Below are positions 9,769-19,415 of a stretch of 64,000 bases of DNA, in pieces. Within the stretch, counting starts at the first letter, position 1, and every line of letters starts with the position of its first letter. Position numbers and translations under genes: made by a program. The notes below the pieces were generated by a model. The model was not told where the DNA came from and did no database searches. It was given only the letters and a program-made list of their open reading frames with translations. This DNA is from Leclercia adecarboxylata (lineage in GTDB: Bacteria > Pseudomonadota > Gammaproteobacteria > Enterobacterales > Enterobacteriaceae). The DNA lies in assembly GCF_023639785.1 (NCBI RefSeq), contig NZ_CP098325.1:310001-374000 (forward strand). The letters are read 5' to 3'.

Positions 9769-10494
9769 TCAGTGCTCCATGGTGAATTCAATCATGTCGG
9801 CGCGGGTCAGGCTGACGGAGTACTCCGTCGCGTTCACCTCGTCGTCACGGTGGTTAAGGGTGCGCACGCAGAGCAGGGGCGCCATGTTAGGGATTTCCAG
9901 CACCTTGCTCTCTTTGGCCTGGGCGCGGCGGGCGCTGATGCGCGTCTGGGTGCGCTTCAGCGCAATCCCGGTGGCGTCGAACAGAAAGTCGTGCAGCGAG
10001 CCGCTGGCGAAATGTTGCAGCACCGGCCAGAGGGTCAGGTCCGCGAAGTAGTGATCGATCTGGCACACCGCCACGCCGTTGACCCGGCGCAGGGTGCGCA
10101 GGTGAACGACGTTGTCCCCCTCCGAAATCCCCAGCGCGTCCGCGACGTGGCTGGAGGCCGGACGCAGTACCGAGAGCAGTTTCTCGCTGGTGGGGTGGCT
10201 GCCCTGATCCAGCAGGTTCTGGCTAAAGCGCGCCTGGGCGTTAAGCGGGTAGTCGAACGGGCGCATCAGCACCAGCACGCCGATGCCCTGGCGGCGCTGA
10301 ACCCAGCCGCGTTCCACCAGCTGGTCAATGGCGCGGCGCAGGGTGTGGCGGTTGACTTCATAGCGGTCGGCAAGCTGCTGCTCCGCAGGCAGGTAATCTC
10401 CGCAGCGGTAGTGGGTCTGCAGCTCCACTTCGAGCTTCGCGGCAATCTCTTGCCAGCGGGTGGGGTAACTGGTCGGATGTCTGGATAAGTGCAT
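9769..10494 (-). CDS. phnF: GntR/HutC-family regulator PhnF
   Basis: PhnF is the probable transcriptional regulator of phosphonate use. The 241-residue protein has an N-terminal winged helix (GDYLPAEQQLADRYEVNRHT, then LRRAIDQLVERGWVQRRQG) and a C-terminal UTRA-type effector domain ending in EYSVSLTRADMIEF. The start at 10494 (MHLSRHPTSYP) follows E. coli; an upstream start three codons earlier is possible. Confidence 0.93.
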   Translation of the reverse strand: MHLSRHPTSYPTRWQEIAAKLEVELQTHYRCGDYLPAEQQLADRYEVNRHTLRRAIDQLVERGWVQRRQGIGVLVLMRPFDYPLNAQARFSQNLLDQGSHPTSEKLLSVLRPASSHVADALGISEGDNVVHLRTLRRVNGVAVCQIDHYFADLTLWPVLQHFASGSLHDFLFDATGIALKRTQTRISARRAQAKESKVLEIPNMAPLLCVRTLNHRDDEVNATEYSVSLTRADMIEFTMEH

Positions 10495-10514
10495 ATAAAA
10501 CAATGCCTCGCTAC

Positions 10515-11294
10515 TCAGATGAAGTGCTTACGCAAACGTTGAGAGAGGAAGTCCAGCAGGCTGACGGTAATGATGATCAGCACCATCAGGGCGCAGGTTT
10601 GCTGGAACTGGAAACCGCGAATCGCCTCCCACAGGGTGACGCCAATCCCACCTGCACCCACCATGCCGACCACCGTCGCCGAGCGGACGTTGGACTCAAA
10701 GCGGTAGAGTGAGTAGGAGATCAGCAGCGGCATCACCTGCGGCAGGACGCCGTAGAGGATCTCTTCCAGCTTGTTGGCACCGGTGGCGCGAATACCTTCG
10801 ACCGGGCCGGGCTCGATGGCTTCCACCGCTTCCGAAAGCAATTTGGAGAGCACGCCGGTAGTGTGAATAAAAAGCGCCAGCACCCCGGCGAAGGGACCGA
10901 GACCGACGGCGACCACGAACAGCATCGCAAAGACCATTTCGTTGATGGCGCGGCAGGCGTCCATCAGGCGACGCACCGGCTGGTAAATCCACCAGGGCAC
11001 GATGTTATCGGCGCTCATCAGGCCAAACGGAATGGAGAGCACCACGGCCAGAGCGGTACCCCAGACGGCGATTTGCAGGGTGACGGCCATTTCGCCGAGG
11101 TAGTCCTGCCACTGGCTGAAGTCCGGCGGGAAGAAGTCGGCGGCGAAGGTCGCCATGTTGCCGGAGTCACGTACCAGCGTAAGCGGATCCATTTCCGCGC
11201 CTTTCCAGGAGACGACGAGCACCGCCAGCAGAACGGCCCAGCTAATAAGCGAGAACCAGCTGCGCTTTGGCGGTGGGAGAGTGATGGTTTGCAT
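10515..11294 (-). CDS. phnE: Phosphonate ABC transporter permease PhnE
   Basis: PhnE is the inner-membrane permease of the PhnCDE importer. The start at 11294 ([15 protein letters not shown]) gives 259 residues; the upstream open frame is intergenic repeat. Several membrane segments and the EAA-type loop ([20 protein letters not shown]) are visible. The gene is intact, unlike the cryptic frameshifted phnE of E. coli K-12. Confidence 0.94.
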   Translation of the reverse strand: MQTITLPPPKRSWFSLISWAVLLAVLVVSWKGAEMDPLTLVRDSGNMATFAADFFPPDFSQWQDYLGEMAVTLQIAVWGTALAVVLSIPFGLMSADNIVPWWIYQPVRRLMDACRAINEMVFAMLFVVAVGLGPFAGVLALFIHTTGVLSKLLSEAVEAIEPGPVEGIRATGANKLEEILYGVLPQVMPLLISYSLYRFESNVRSATVVGMVGAGGIGVTLWEAIRGFQFQQTCALMVLIIITVSLLDFLSQRLRKHFI

Positions 11295-11316
11295 GTTGAC
11301 TCCTTTGTGTTTAGTT

Positions 11317-11403
11317 CCCTCTCCCTGAGGGAGAGGGTTAGGGTGAGGGGGAAATGTGCGCGCTGATGCCCTCACCCCGGCCCTCTCCCACAGGGAGAGG
11401 GAG
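11317..11403. repeat. Inverted pair of CCCTCTCCC/GGGAGAGGG intergenic repeats
   Basis: Two copies of a short enterobacterial intergenic repeat face each other between phnE and phnD. The first reads CCCTCTCCCTGAGGGAGAGG followed by TTAGGGTGAGG. The second is the reverse arrangement, starting CCCTCACCCCGGCCCTCTCC. Each copy is a hairpin and together they could form a larger one. Similar copies lie at 17585-17740 and inside dsbD at 43847-43887. Confidence 0.8.
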
Positions 11404-11410
11404 AAAAGCG

Positions 11411-12427
11411 TTACTGCACCGCTTTACTCACGCTGGTCATGGCGCCCAGCGCGGCGGTCAGGCGGTCGAGATCGTCCAGCTGGGCCTGAATTTCAGACAT
11501 CTTGCTGCTCTTCTCTTCCTCTTTCAGACCTTTGTTGTCCTTCACGCCCTGGATCTGTTTGAACAGCGCCAGCTGGCGAATCGGCACCAGCTGCAGGTCG
11601 CTGGAGGCGCGGAACGGCGCCCAGCCCAGACGTTCCAGCACGGTTTTCTCTTCCGGGGTTTTGCCGTAGTTCATAAAGAAGTCGTACACCTTGTCCTTGG
11701 TGCTTTCGGAGAGGTTTTTACGCCACACTATCGGGTCGCCCGGGATCAGCGGCGATTTCCAGATCACCTTCAGCGCTTTCAGCTTGTCCGGGGCAGAGGT
11801 CTTCAGCTTGTCGAGATTTTCGGTGTTGTTAGTGGCTACATCCACCTGCTTGTTGGCGACGGCCAGGGCGTTGGTTTCATGCCCGGCGTTGACCGTGCGT
11901 TTGAATTCGCTGGTGGAGACGTTGTTCTTCGCGAAGACGTAATAGCCCGGGACCAGGAAGCCCGACGTGGAGTTCGGGTCGCCGTTGCCAAAGGTGAGAT
12001 CCTTACGTTTAGCGAGCATGTCCTGCAGGTTATTGATCGGGCTGTCTTTGTTGACGATGAGCACGCTCCAGTAACCCGGGGAGCCGTCGGCGGCAACGGT
12101 TTGCGCAAAGACCTGACCGTTGGCGCGATCCACCGCTTCCATGGCGGAGAGGTTGCCGTACCAGGCAATGTCCACTTTGTTAAATCGCATCCCCTGGATG
12201 ATGCCCGCGTAGTCCGGGGCGAAGAAGGCGTTCACTTTGATCCCCAGTTTGGTTTCCATATCTTTCAGGAAGGGTTCCCACTGTGGCTTCAGGTTCTGCT
12301 GTGATTCCGTCGAAATGATGCCGAAGTTCAGCGCTTTTTCCTGCTCGTCAGCGAACGCCGGGCTTAACAGGGAGCTGATGCTGAACATGCTGGTAAAAGC
12401 CAGCGCGGCAACCGTTTTATAGCTCAT
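11411..12427 (-). CDS. phnD: Phosphonate ABC transporter substrate-binding protein PhnD
   Basis: PhnD is the periplasmic phosphonate-binding protein that delivers ligands to PhnE/PhnC. A Sec signal peptide ends at about residue 26 (SPAFA|DEQ). The ATG at 12427 is chosen because GAGGA lies six bases upstream; an ATG two codons earlier touches that ribosome-binding site. The result is 338 residues, as in E. coli. Conserved [15 protein letters not shown] and [14 protein letters not shown] are visible. Confidence 0.95.
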   Translation of the reverse strand: MSYKTVAALAFTSMFSISSLLSPAFADEQEKALNFGIISTESQQNLKPQWEPFLKDMETKLGIKVNAFFAPDYAGIIQGMRFNKVDIAWYGNLSAMEAVDRANGQVFAQTVAADGSPGYWSVLIVNKDSPINNLQDMLAKRKDLTFGNGDPNSTSGFLVPGYYVFAKNNVSTSEFKRTVNAGHETNALAVANKQVDVATNNTENLDKLKTSAPDKLKALKVIWKSPLIPGDPIVWRKNLSESTKDKVYDFFMNYGKTPEEKTVLERLGWAPFRASSDLQLVPIRQLALFKQIQGVKDNKGLKEEEKSSKMSEIQAQLDDLDRLTAALGAMTSVSKAVQ

Positions 12428-12450
12428 TTCCATTCCTCATTGTGGGGACG

Positions 12451-13239
12451 TTAAGCAGCCTGCGCGCGTTCTTCGACGCGGTTTACGCTGCGGTAGAGAT
12501 GGTCAAAACGTTCGTTATCAAACTGATGGCTGGCACCATCAAAGAAGACATGTCCCTGACGCAGGGCGACGATGCGCTCGCAGTAACGCAGGGCGTAATC
12601 CACCTGGTGCAGCGTCACCACGATGGTGATGCCGTCGTTCTGGTTGATGTCGCGCAGGGTTTCCATGACGATGCGGGCCGATTCCGGGTCCAGCGAAGCA
12701 ATCGGCTCATCGGCGAGAATGATTTTGGCTTTCTGCATCAGCGCCCGGGCAATCGCCACGCGCTGCTGTTGTCCACCGGACAGGGTGGAGACGCGCTGGT
12801 GGGCGAAATGGGCCATACCGACGCGGGTCAGCGCCTGCAGCGCCTCCTGCTTCTGGGCAGGGGAGAACCAGCGCAGGCAGGTGCGCCAGAACGGGGTGCT
12901 GCCGAGCGCGCCAGCCAGCACGTTCTCCAGCACCGTCAGGCGATTCACCAGGTTGAACTGCTGGAAGATGTAGCCGGTCTGGGCGCGGCTTTTACGGATA
13001 TCACTCGCCAGACGGCCCGCGCGCTGCACGGTGTTGCCCAGCAGCTCGACATGGCTTTCCGACGTTTTATCGCAGGTGATAAGGCCGCTTAAGTGGCGCA
13101 GAAGGGTGGATTTACCTGAACCGGATGGCCCGAGCAGCGCCACCATTTCGCCCTGATGGACGGTCAGATCAACGGCATGCAGAGCCTTGTTGTGATGGAA
13201 GGTCTTGCTCAGTTTCTCGACGCGGATGACAGTGTGCAT
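12451..13239 (-). CDS. phnC: Phosphonate ABC transporter ATPase PhnC
   Basis: PhnC is the ATPase of the phosphonate importer and the first gene of the phn operon. The 262-residue protein has Walker A GPSGSGKST, signature LSGGQQQRVAIARA and Walker B IILADEPIASLD. The length matches E. coli. The whole operon down to phnP is transcribed from the region just upstream. Confidence 0.95.
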   Translation of the reverse strand: MHTVIRVEKLSKTFHHNKALHAVDLTVHQGEMVALLGPSGSGKSTLLRHLSGLITCDKTSESHVELLGNTVQRAGRLASDIRKSRAQTGYIFQQFNLVNRLTVLENVLAGALGSTPFWRTCLRWFSPAQKQEALQALTRVGMAHFAHQRVSTLSGGQQQRVAIARALMQKAKIILADEPIASLDPESARIVMETLRDINQNDGITIVVTLHQVDYALRYCERIVALRQGHVFFDGASHQFDNERFDHLYRSVNRVEERAQAA

Positions 13240-13284
13240 GGGTGAGGCCTCGATTCAAATGTGGCCTCATGCTGGCGGATCAAT

Positions 13285-13346
13285 GTGACATTTAGGTTAA
13301 GTGTTGGTTGCGGGAGTTTGAAGAGTTGAGGTGAAAGGGATGACAG
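13285..13346 (-). promoter_or_regulatory. Candidate PhoB-binding region upstream of phnC
   Basis: On the minus strand a perfect Pho half-site CTGTCAT lies at 13346-13340 and an ATGTCAC half-site at 13291-13285. The sequence around the second resembles the E. coli phnC promoter region as I remember it (TTAACC, then GTCAC, then GATCCGCCAG). Neither site has a good direct-repeat partner at 11-base spacing, so exact PhoB contacts are uncertain. Phosphate-starvation control of phn is established for E. coli. Confidence 0.4.
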
Positions 13347-13350
13347 TGCT

Positions 13351-13417
13351 TGTAGGCCGGATAAGCACAGCGCATCCGGCAACAGTGCCCGGCGGCGCTT
13401 CGCTTGCCGGGCCTGCA
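13351..13417. repeat. REP/BIME palindromic repeat
   Basis: A pair of REP units (TAGGCCGGATAAGCACAGCG and GCCCGGCGGCGCTTCGC) lies between the phnC promoter region and the 3' end of yjdM, separating yjdM from the phn operon. Confidence 0.85.
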
Positions 13418-13426
13418 AAGAGAAAA

Positions 13427-13762
13427 TCAGTTCTTTTTCACAAACTCGGATTTGAGCTTCATCGGGCCGAAGCCGTCGATTTTGCAGTCGATGTTGTGGT
13501 CGCCCTCGACCAGACGAATGCCTTTCACCTTGGTACCGATCTTCAGCATCGACGAACTGCCTTTTACCTTCAGATCTTTAATGACGGTGACGTTATCGCC
13601 ATCCGCCAGCAAGTTGCCGTTGGCATCTTTGACGATCAGCTCGTCGCTCTCTTGCGCAGGCTCGGCGTTGTTCCATTCGTAAGCGCATTCCGGGCAGATA
13701 AACATACCGTTATCTTCGTAGGTGTATTCAGAGTTGCATTTTGGACAGTGTGGAAGCTGCAT
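13427..13762 (-). CDS. yjdM: Zinc-ribbon protein YjdM (formerly PhnA)
   Basis: The 111-residue protein has an N-terminal zinc ribbon (CPKC at 6-9, CPEC at 23-26) and a small beta-rich C-terminal domain with [17 protein letters not shown]. It is almost identical to E. coli YjdM. The old name PhnA came from its position beside phn, but it is not needed for C–P lyase. The usual neighbour yjdN is absent here. Confidence 0.92.
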   Translation of the reverse strand: MQLPHCPKCNSEYTYEDNGMFICPECAYEWNNAEPAQESDELIVKDANGNLLADGDNVTVIKDLKVKGSSSMLKIGTKVKGIRLVEGDHNIDCKIDGFGPMKLKSEFVKKN

Positions 13763-14350
13763 GGTGTTCTCCTCAAAATAGTGCGAACCGGCGGCAATAA
13801 GGCCCGCCTAAAATCGACAGGTTGTCGAAAAAGGCGGCAAGTATAACGCATGTCCTTACTGTTGTCGGTGATATTATTTTTCGCTTTTGCCCAAAAAAGC
13901 GTTTTCAGTGACATTGTCTGTCAGTGGCTCAGGTAATGATAAGTATCAGGCACGGGAGAGAAACACTTGTGAATGAAAGCAATAATATTTTATTGCGGCA
14001 AATTGATACGCCGTGTCATTTCAGATAAGGTTAAGGTGCTAATGATATTCACCGTAAATGTTTTTAAAGCCATCCCCGATCCGCATGGGGTGAATTACCC
14101 CTCATTTTTGGTGGGCGATTAAAGATGGTTTATCCTGAAATTTCGTCAATTTGAGCTACGCTCTTTATCTTTCGGTTTCCCTGACCGAAGGAGCGTGCTC
14201 CGCTGCTTTAAGCGCTGAAAGATATATTTTATTGTCATCAGACAATTATATTGCTTCGAACATATTTGCTACACGTAATGATATAAGCCGATCCTTCATT
14301 CTTAAAATAATTCGGTTATATAAAATTTGTGTTAAGGGAAGGCTTTTACC
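13763..14350. other. Intergenic region yjdM–crfC
   Basis: This is 588 bases of mostly AT-rich sequence between the divergent genes yjdM and crfC, expected to hold both promoters. I see no RNA gene or convincing small gene. One open frame (14151-14378) runs into crfC out of frame, begins at a weak start and looks spurious. Confidence 0.5.
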
Positions 14351-16708
14351 ATGCACACACAAACAATATTTGAGTTAAGCCAGGAAGCAGAAAGGCTGCT
14401 GCAACTCTCATTGCAGAATCTCGATGCGCTGAGCGCTATGCCTGTTGCGATGCTGGACAACGCGACGTCGGCGATTACCGGCGAAACCAGTAACATATTA
14501 CCCCTGCACTTTAGTGCCCGTGGTTTAGAAGCACAGCAGTCGATGCTGAATAATGAGCTGCGCAAAATTACCCGTCTGGAGATGGTGCTGGCGATCGTGG
14601 GCACCATGAAAGCCGGGAAGTCCACCACCATCAACGCCATCGTGGGCACCGAGGTGTTGCCCAACCGCAACCGTCCGATGACCGCATTGCCGACGCTGAT
14701 CCGCCATACCCCGGGCCAGAAAGAGCCGGTGCTGCATTTTTCTCACGTGGCGCCGATCGATACATTAATAAAACAAATGCAAAAGAAGCTCGCCAATTTC
14801 GATCGTGGCAAGCTGGCCCAGCAGCTTGAAATTGATAAAGATATGAATGCGCTACTTGGGCGCATTGAAGCTGGCGAAGCATTTGAAAAACATTATTTGG
14901 GTGCGCAGCCCATATTTAACTGTTTAAAAAACCTGAACGATTTAGTGCGTCTTTCCCAGGCGCTGGGCACTGATTTTCCGTTTTCCGCCTATGCCGCTAT
15001 TGAAAATATCCCGGTTATTGAAGTGGAGTTTGTCCATCTGGCCGGGCTGGATGCGCATCTGGGACAACTCACCCTGCTGGACACGCCGGGGCCGAACGAG
15101 GCCGGGCAACCACATCTGCAAAAAATGCTCACCGAGCAGCTCTCGCGTGCCTCGGCGGTGCTGGCAGTGATGGACTATACGCAGCTGAAGTCGATCTCGG
15201 ACGCCGAAGTGCGGCTGGCGATTTCTGCCGTCAGCAAATCGGTACCGCTGTACGCGCTGGTCAATAAATTCGATCAGAAAGACCGTAACAGCGACGATGA
15301 GGAGCAGGTGCGGGCGATGATCTCCGGCACCCTGATGAAAGGCCATATCTCGCCGGGCCAGATCTTCCCGGTCTCCTCCATGTGGGGATATCTGGCTAAC
15401 CGCGCCCGTCACGAGCTGGCGCAGCACGGTAAACTGCCGGATCACCAGGAGCAGCGCTGGGTACAGGATTTTGCCGAGGCCGCGCTGGGCCGCCGCTGGC
15501 GGAGTGCCGATCTGGACGATATTGAACATGTTCGCCACTCCGCCGATCTGCTGTGGGAAGACTCCCTCTTCGAGCAGCCGATCCGCAAGCTGATTTATGC
15601 CGCCTACGCTAACGCCTCGCTCTACGCGTTACGCTCGGCGTCGCATAAGCTGCTGAATTACGCCCAGAATGCCCGCGAGTACCTTGATTTCCGCTATCAG
15701 GGGCTGACGGTGGCCTTCGACGAGCTGGAGCTCAATATTGCCCGCCTGGAGGAGGATATGGCGCTGCTACAGTCCCGCCAGGCGTCGGTAAGCGATGAGG
15801 TAAGGCATGAGGTTGGCCAGGCGCTGACGGCGGCGGATCTGTTTATCAGCACCCAGCAGAGCGATATCAAACTTGCGGTAGAGCATATCTTCAACCCGGA
15901 TAATTTGCTGGATCTGGCCGGGTTTAATCCGCACAAGCTGCATGCCGATGTGTTAGCCACGCCCGGTCAGCTGGTGCTGGACGATGAAGGCCAGGCGCAG
16001 ATCCTGCTGAGCAAAATCCGCTCCTCCTGCGAAATGATCATGCTGGATGCCCAGGCAAAAATCGGTCGTGAGCTGGCCCTGCGCTTTGACCAGCTGGAAA
16101 CGACCCTGGCCCGCTCCCTGAACGACGCCATGCGTCCGATTGAGACGCGCATCAAAGAGGAGTTAAGCCACGCCGGTTTCCGCGCGCGGATCAGCTTCCC
16201 GGCATTCCAGGCGAACCAGCTTAACTTTAACACCCGAAGTCTGTTCAGCGACGCTATCGCCCAGGAGAGTCAGCCTGCCAGCCAGGCGCAGGGGGCCAGC
16301 AGCGCGCTGCGCGAGACGGTCTCCCGCTGGCTGAACAATCCGGGCTGGGGCTGGGAAGACTATGTGATGACGCGAACGCGATACGTTATTAACGTGTCAC
16401 AGCTTCATGAAAAATTTAAACAGCATATTGATCACTTTTGTGAACAAATTCGTAAAGCTTTGGCGGCGCAGGTCGATGTCTCTGTTACAGCAGGTATGGC
16501 GACATTTTTTGCGGAATTCTCGTTATGCCTTGCAGGGTTACAGGAAAGCTTGCGTGATAGCCTCGCAGTGCGCCAGCAAAATGAGCATGCCACACGGGCG
16601 CTCAGCCAGCTGCTGCAGCAATGTATTACGACTGCGACGTGGATTCAGGAAGATACCCGACTGTTACGCGATGATATTCAAACGTTATTCGCGGCAGAGC
16701 AACCATGA
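14351..16708 (+). CDS. crfC: Dynamin-like clamp-binding GTPase CrfC
   Basis: In E. coli, CrfC is a dynamin-family GTPase that binds the DNA polymerase sliding clamp and helps colocalise sister replication forks. Visible GTPase motifs are the P-loop GTMKAGKS at 84-91, DTPGPNE at 244-250 and NKFD at 305-308. The remainder is long helical stalk-like sequence. At 785 residues it is about 40 longer than the E. coli protein as I recall it, mainly in the 470-640 region. The N-terminal clamp-binding segment differs (NILPLHF at 48-54). The ATG is preceded by AAGGGAAG. Confidence 0.88.
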   Translation: MHTQTIFELSQEAERLLQLSLQNLDALSAMPVAMLDNATSAITGETSNILPLHFSARGLEAQQSMLNNELRKITRLEMVLAIVGTMKAGKSTTINAIVGTEVLPNRNRPMTALPTLIRHTPGQKEPVLHFSHVAPIDTLIKQMQKKLANFDRGKLAQQLEIDKDMNALLGRIEAGEAFEKHYLGAQPIFNCLKNLNDLVRLSQALGTDFPFSAYAAIENIPVIEVEFVHLAGLDAHLGQLTLLDTPGPNEAGQPHLQKMLTEQLSRASAVLAVMDYTQLKSISDAEVRLAISAVSKSVPLYALVNKFDQKDRNSDDEEQVRAMISGTLMKGHISPGQIFPVSSMWGYLANRARHELAQHGKLPDHQEQRWVQDFAEAALGRRWRSADLDDIEHVRHSADLLWEDSLFEQPIRKLIYAAYANASLYALRSASHKLLNYAQNAREYLDFRYQGLTVAFDELELNIARLEEDMALLQSRQASVSDEVRHEVGQALTAADLFISTQQSDIKLAVEHIFNPDNLLDLAGFNPHKLHADVLATPGQLVLDDEGQAQILLSKIRSSCEMIMLDAQAKIGRELALRFDQLETTLARSLNDAMRPIETRIKEELSHAGFRARISFPAFQANQLNFNTRSLFSDAIAQESQPASQAQGASSALRETVSRWLNNPGWGWEDYVMTRTRYVINVSQLHEKFKQHIDHFCEQIRKALAAQVDVSVTAGMATFFAEFSLCLAGLQESLRDSLAVRQQNEHATRALSQLLQQCITTATWIQEDTRLLRDDIQTLFAAEQP

Positions 16709-17583
16709 CAAAACAATTACTGGACGGTCCTGGACGGACGCTGGAATGTATCCATCCTAAATTTATGGTCGACCTGGTGCAGGGGGCTGACGCGCAGCGT
16801 CACGCCTCTGTGGCGTCGCAACAGCAGCACTTTCGTGAGCGTTTAACCCAGGAGATCATGGCGCAGACTCAGCTTCGCCAGTGGGCCATGGGGGGAATGT
16901 TCAGCGAAAATGCTGTGCTGCGACTCGGGCTGGCAGAGAAGCTGGCGGGCATGTTTGATCCCGGCCATCTGGCATTGACCCGCATGACGCACATCCTCAC
17001 TACCCTGCGCCAGCAGGCCAACCTGCGCAACCAGCCGGCCATCGGCCTGGTGCATCAGTACGAAAGCCTTTCCGCCCATTTCCATCAACGGGCGCAGTTT
17101 AAAGAGAAAGCCTTAACCCAGCGCGGATTAACGGTACAGGCGGGCGTTCACAGCGAACAGATTTTTACCCGCTGGCGGGCCGGGCACTATGACGGCTGGT
17201 CGCTGGCCGGCCGCGGTTATGTGGCGCTGGAGGAGCTGCGCTGGGGGGCATTTGGTGACGCCTGCCGGCTGGCAAATGCGGATGTCAGCGCCATGCTGAA
17301 AGACAACCTGTGCAGCATGGTGGCGAACTACCTGGCGCAGGGGATCAACGCCGCGCCCAACACCCGTCATTTCTATCATCAGTGGCTGACCACCCCCAGT
17401 ACGCCGGGGATTATCGATCATAAAGATATGCTGGGCTGGCTGGGGGACTGGTGTGATACCGACAGGCATCCGGTGTGCTGGTCGGTGACGCAAAGCTGGC
17501 AGAACGTGGCGCTGGGGATGCCGAGGCTTTGTTCGGCGGCCAGGCTGGCAAAAGCGATGGTGGGTGAGGTGTTTGGGGAGTAA
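16705..17583 (+). CDS. yjcZ: YjcZ-like protein, partner of CrfC
   Basis: This 292-residue protein overlaps crfC by four bases (ATGA), so the two are translationally coupled. The length and N-terminus (LDGPGRTLECIHPKFMVDLV) match E. coli YjcZ, a poorly characterised protein encoded beside crfC. No membrane segment or known enzymatic motif is visible. The C-terminal part contains several conserved tryptophans. Confidence 0.85.
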   Translation: MTKQLLDGPGRTLECIHPKFMVDLVQGADAQRHASVASQQQHFRERLTQEIMAQTQLRQWAMGGMFSENAVLRLGLAEKLAGMFDPGHLALTRMTHILTTLRQQANLRNQPAIGLVHQYESLSAHFHQRAQFKEKALTQRGLTVQAGVHSEQIFTRWRAGHYDGWSLAGRGYVALEELRWGAFGDACRLANADVSAMLKDNLCSMVANYLAQGINAAPNTRHFYHQWLTTPSTPGIIDHKDMLGWLGDWCDTDRHPVCWSVTQSWQNVALGMPRLCSAARLAKAMVGEVFGE

Positions 17584-17584
17584 C

Positions 17585-17740
17585 CGGTTCCCTCTCCCAT
17601 AGGGCTGAGGCGGCGAGCCCCCCTGGCACGTTCACCGGTTCAGGTGTGACAGAGAGGCAAAGAACGTAAGGTGAACTGAACCAACAACGGAGTCGCATGT
17701 TCCCCCTCACCCTAACCCTCTCCCTCAAGGGAGAGGGAAT
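17585..17740. repeat. CCCTCTCCC-type intergenic repeat, interrupted inverted pair
   Basis: A truncated copy (GGTTCCCTCTCCCATAGGGC) and a full reverse copy (CCCCTCACCCTAACCCTCTC then CCTCAAGGGAGAGGG) flank about 80 bases of unassigned sequence between the convergent yjcZ and kdgT. The same family occurs at 11317-11403 and in dsbD. Confidence 0.75.
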
Positions 17741-17762
17741 GGTTTGGGCGGGGGCTTACATC

Positions 17763-18758
17763 TCAGTGGTGCAGTGACTGTACCGCAGGCTGCTCCTCGG
17801 TATTCTCCGGGACCTGACCAAAGCGTCTGGCATACAGCGCGGTAATAATCGGAACCAGAATCGCGGTGACGATGACGCTTGCTGCAACCAGTGCGGTAGC
17901 GGAAGCGGCAACCGGTTCGAACGCCGGGTTAATCTGGGCGATAATCACCGGGTTTGCCACCGCAGCGCCTGCTGCTGAAGAGGCGGCCACACCCGCAGTA
18001 CCATTACCTCCACCGATAACACGGTCGGCAATAATCAGCGGAATACCGGTGATAACGATAACCGCCACACCCAGAACAATACCCAGCAGGCCAGTGTCGA
18101 GGATCACGTTCAGGTTGATGGTGTTACCCAGCGCGAAGCCGAAGAACGGGATCAGAACCGGTGTCGCTTTGCTGAAGAAGTCGCGCAGATCGTGGTCCAG
18201 GTTGCCGAGGGCAAAACCGATCAGGAACGGCAGGACGGCGCCGACAAAGTGGTGTGGTTCGAAGGATGCCAGGCCTGCAGAGCCGAGGATCAGCATGGTC
18301 ATCAGCGGGCCGGATTCCAGAGACATCAGAACGAAAGCGCCGGACTCTTCTTTGGTGCCGTACTGGTTCATCAGGCTGGCGTACAGACCGCCGTTGGTCA
18401 TGTCCATGGCAGAAACAATCGCCAGCACGGAGAGGCCTGCGAAGAAGCCGGTCTGAATGCCGTTTTCCGGAATAAACATGGCGCAAACCATCGCCACAAT
18501 CCACGCTACGGCAATTTTGGTAATAACCAGCGTTCCGGATTTACGTAATACCGTGCCCGTTGCGCGTAAATTAATAGAGGCCCCAATACAGAAGAACCAC
18601 ACCGCAAGAATCGGTACTGTTCCGGTAATCATGCCTTTGGTGAATCCACCAAAATAGGCTCCGGTATTAGGGGCTAAGGTATTTAGAATTGCGCCCAGTA
18701 CCAGCGGAACCAGCATCATCCCACCGGGGATGCGTTCAATCGCGGCTTTAATCTTCAT
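17763..18758 (-). CDS. kdgT: 2-keto-3-deoxygluconate permease KdgT
   Basis: KdgT is an inner-membrane symporter that takes up 2-keto-3-deoxygluconate, an intermediate of pectin and hexuronate breakdown. The 331-residue protein has about ten membrane segments and family motifs [26 protein letters not shown] and [20 protein letters not shown]. The ATG at 18758 is chosen because GAGGG lies six bases upstream; an adjacent ATG and a TTG are too close to that site. It is a single-gene unit divergent from proP. Confidence 0.93.
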   Translation of the reverse strand: MKIKAAIERIPGGMMLVPLVLGAILNTLAPNTGAYFGGFTKGMITGTVPILAVWFFCIGASINLRATGTVLRKSGTLVITKIAVAWIVAMVCAMFIPENGIQTGFFAGLSVLAIVSAMDMTNGGLYASLMNQYGTKEESGAFVLMSLESGPLMTMLILGSAGLASFEPHHFVGAVLPFLIGFALGNLDHDLRDFFSKATPVLIPFFGFALGNTINLNVILDTGLLGIVLGVAVIVITGIPLIIADRVIGGGNGTAGVAASSAAGAAVANPVIIAQINPAFEPVAASATALVAASVIVTAILVPIITALYARRFGQVPENTEEQPAVQSLHH

Positions 18759-18967
18759 CATCAACCCTCACATCTCATCACGCATCACCGGCGGATAAGT
18801 CATAATTAATAATCTAATGAATACAACGAATTGTGACGCAGTGGCGTCAGGCGATTCGTTATTCATACAGCAGATATAACCAGTTTGGTTTTTTTAACCT
18901 TCATTTGAAGGAGACCAGACTCGTTTTGACGGACTTATGATGCGATCGATGGAACTGTGATTCAATG

Positions 18968-18988
18968 AAAATAAAACAGTGTTTTAGT
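18968..18988. promoter_or_regulatory. Candidate KdgR operator upstream of kdgT
   Basis: The palindrome AAAACAGTGTTTT at 18973-18985, within AT-rich flanks, resembles the KdgR box core (A/T-rich, AAAC-N3-GTTT). KdgR represses kdgT in enterobacteria. The site lies about 210 bases upstream of kdgT, rather far, so the assignment is tentative. Confidence 0.4.
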
Positions 18989-19196
18989 TATCTTCATCAC
19001 ATATTTTAAGGAAACACGATATTTGCCTCTTGATTATTAAATCGGCTGTAAATGCCATGTAAAAAAATGTCGCTATTTTTTCATTTCACGGAAAATAATA
19101 ACGTGCGAAAAGGTATTTACAGCGGCAGGCATAAGAAACAACTGATGGTCTGGTATTTACAGTCTTTACACTTCTGGTCATAAACTTAAAAATATA

Positions 19197-19212
19197 TGTG
19201 AAGTTGATCACA
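19197..19212. promoter_or_regulatory. CRP site overlapping proP P1
   Basis: The sequence TGTGAAGTTGATCACA is a perfect TGTGA-N6-TCACA CRP site. It overlaps the P1 -35 element, as in E. coli, where CRP-cAMP represses P1. Confidence 0.88.
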
Positions 19213-19320
19213 CATATAAACGCTGGTAGGGTATTGAGGTCATCAACAGCCCAGACAGGCGTCAACAGGTTCGGTTGTACTGGTCAAAAAAGGTCAGTGT
19301 AAGTAAACCTGCTACGCTTG
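19204..19320 (+). promoter_or_regulatory. proP promoters P1 and P2
   Basis: P1 has a -35 TTGATC at 19204-19209 and a -10 TAGGGT at 19227-19232, spaced 17 bases. P2 is recognised from CCTGCTACGCTTG (-10 CTACGCT at 19312-19318), matching the sigma-S/Fis-dependent E. coli P2. P1 responds to osmotic shock and P2 to entry into stationary phase in E. coli. The rest of the 19.0-19.4 kb stretch holds the 5' leader. Confidence 0.75.
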
Positions 19321-19415
19321 ATTGAGGAGAATGCGCATGAGGCGCTTCCCGGGTTCCACAAAGCGATTTTTTTGAGCGCTGTGGTGAGGACTGGGCTCAG
19401 TCTACGAGGATAGCA

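Noticed and set aside
9313..10488. 391-codon open frame opposite phnG–phnF
   Set aside because: Antisense shadow of two well-recognised genes.
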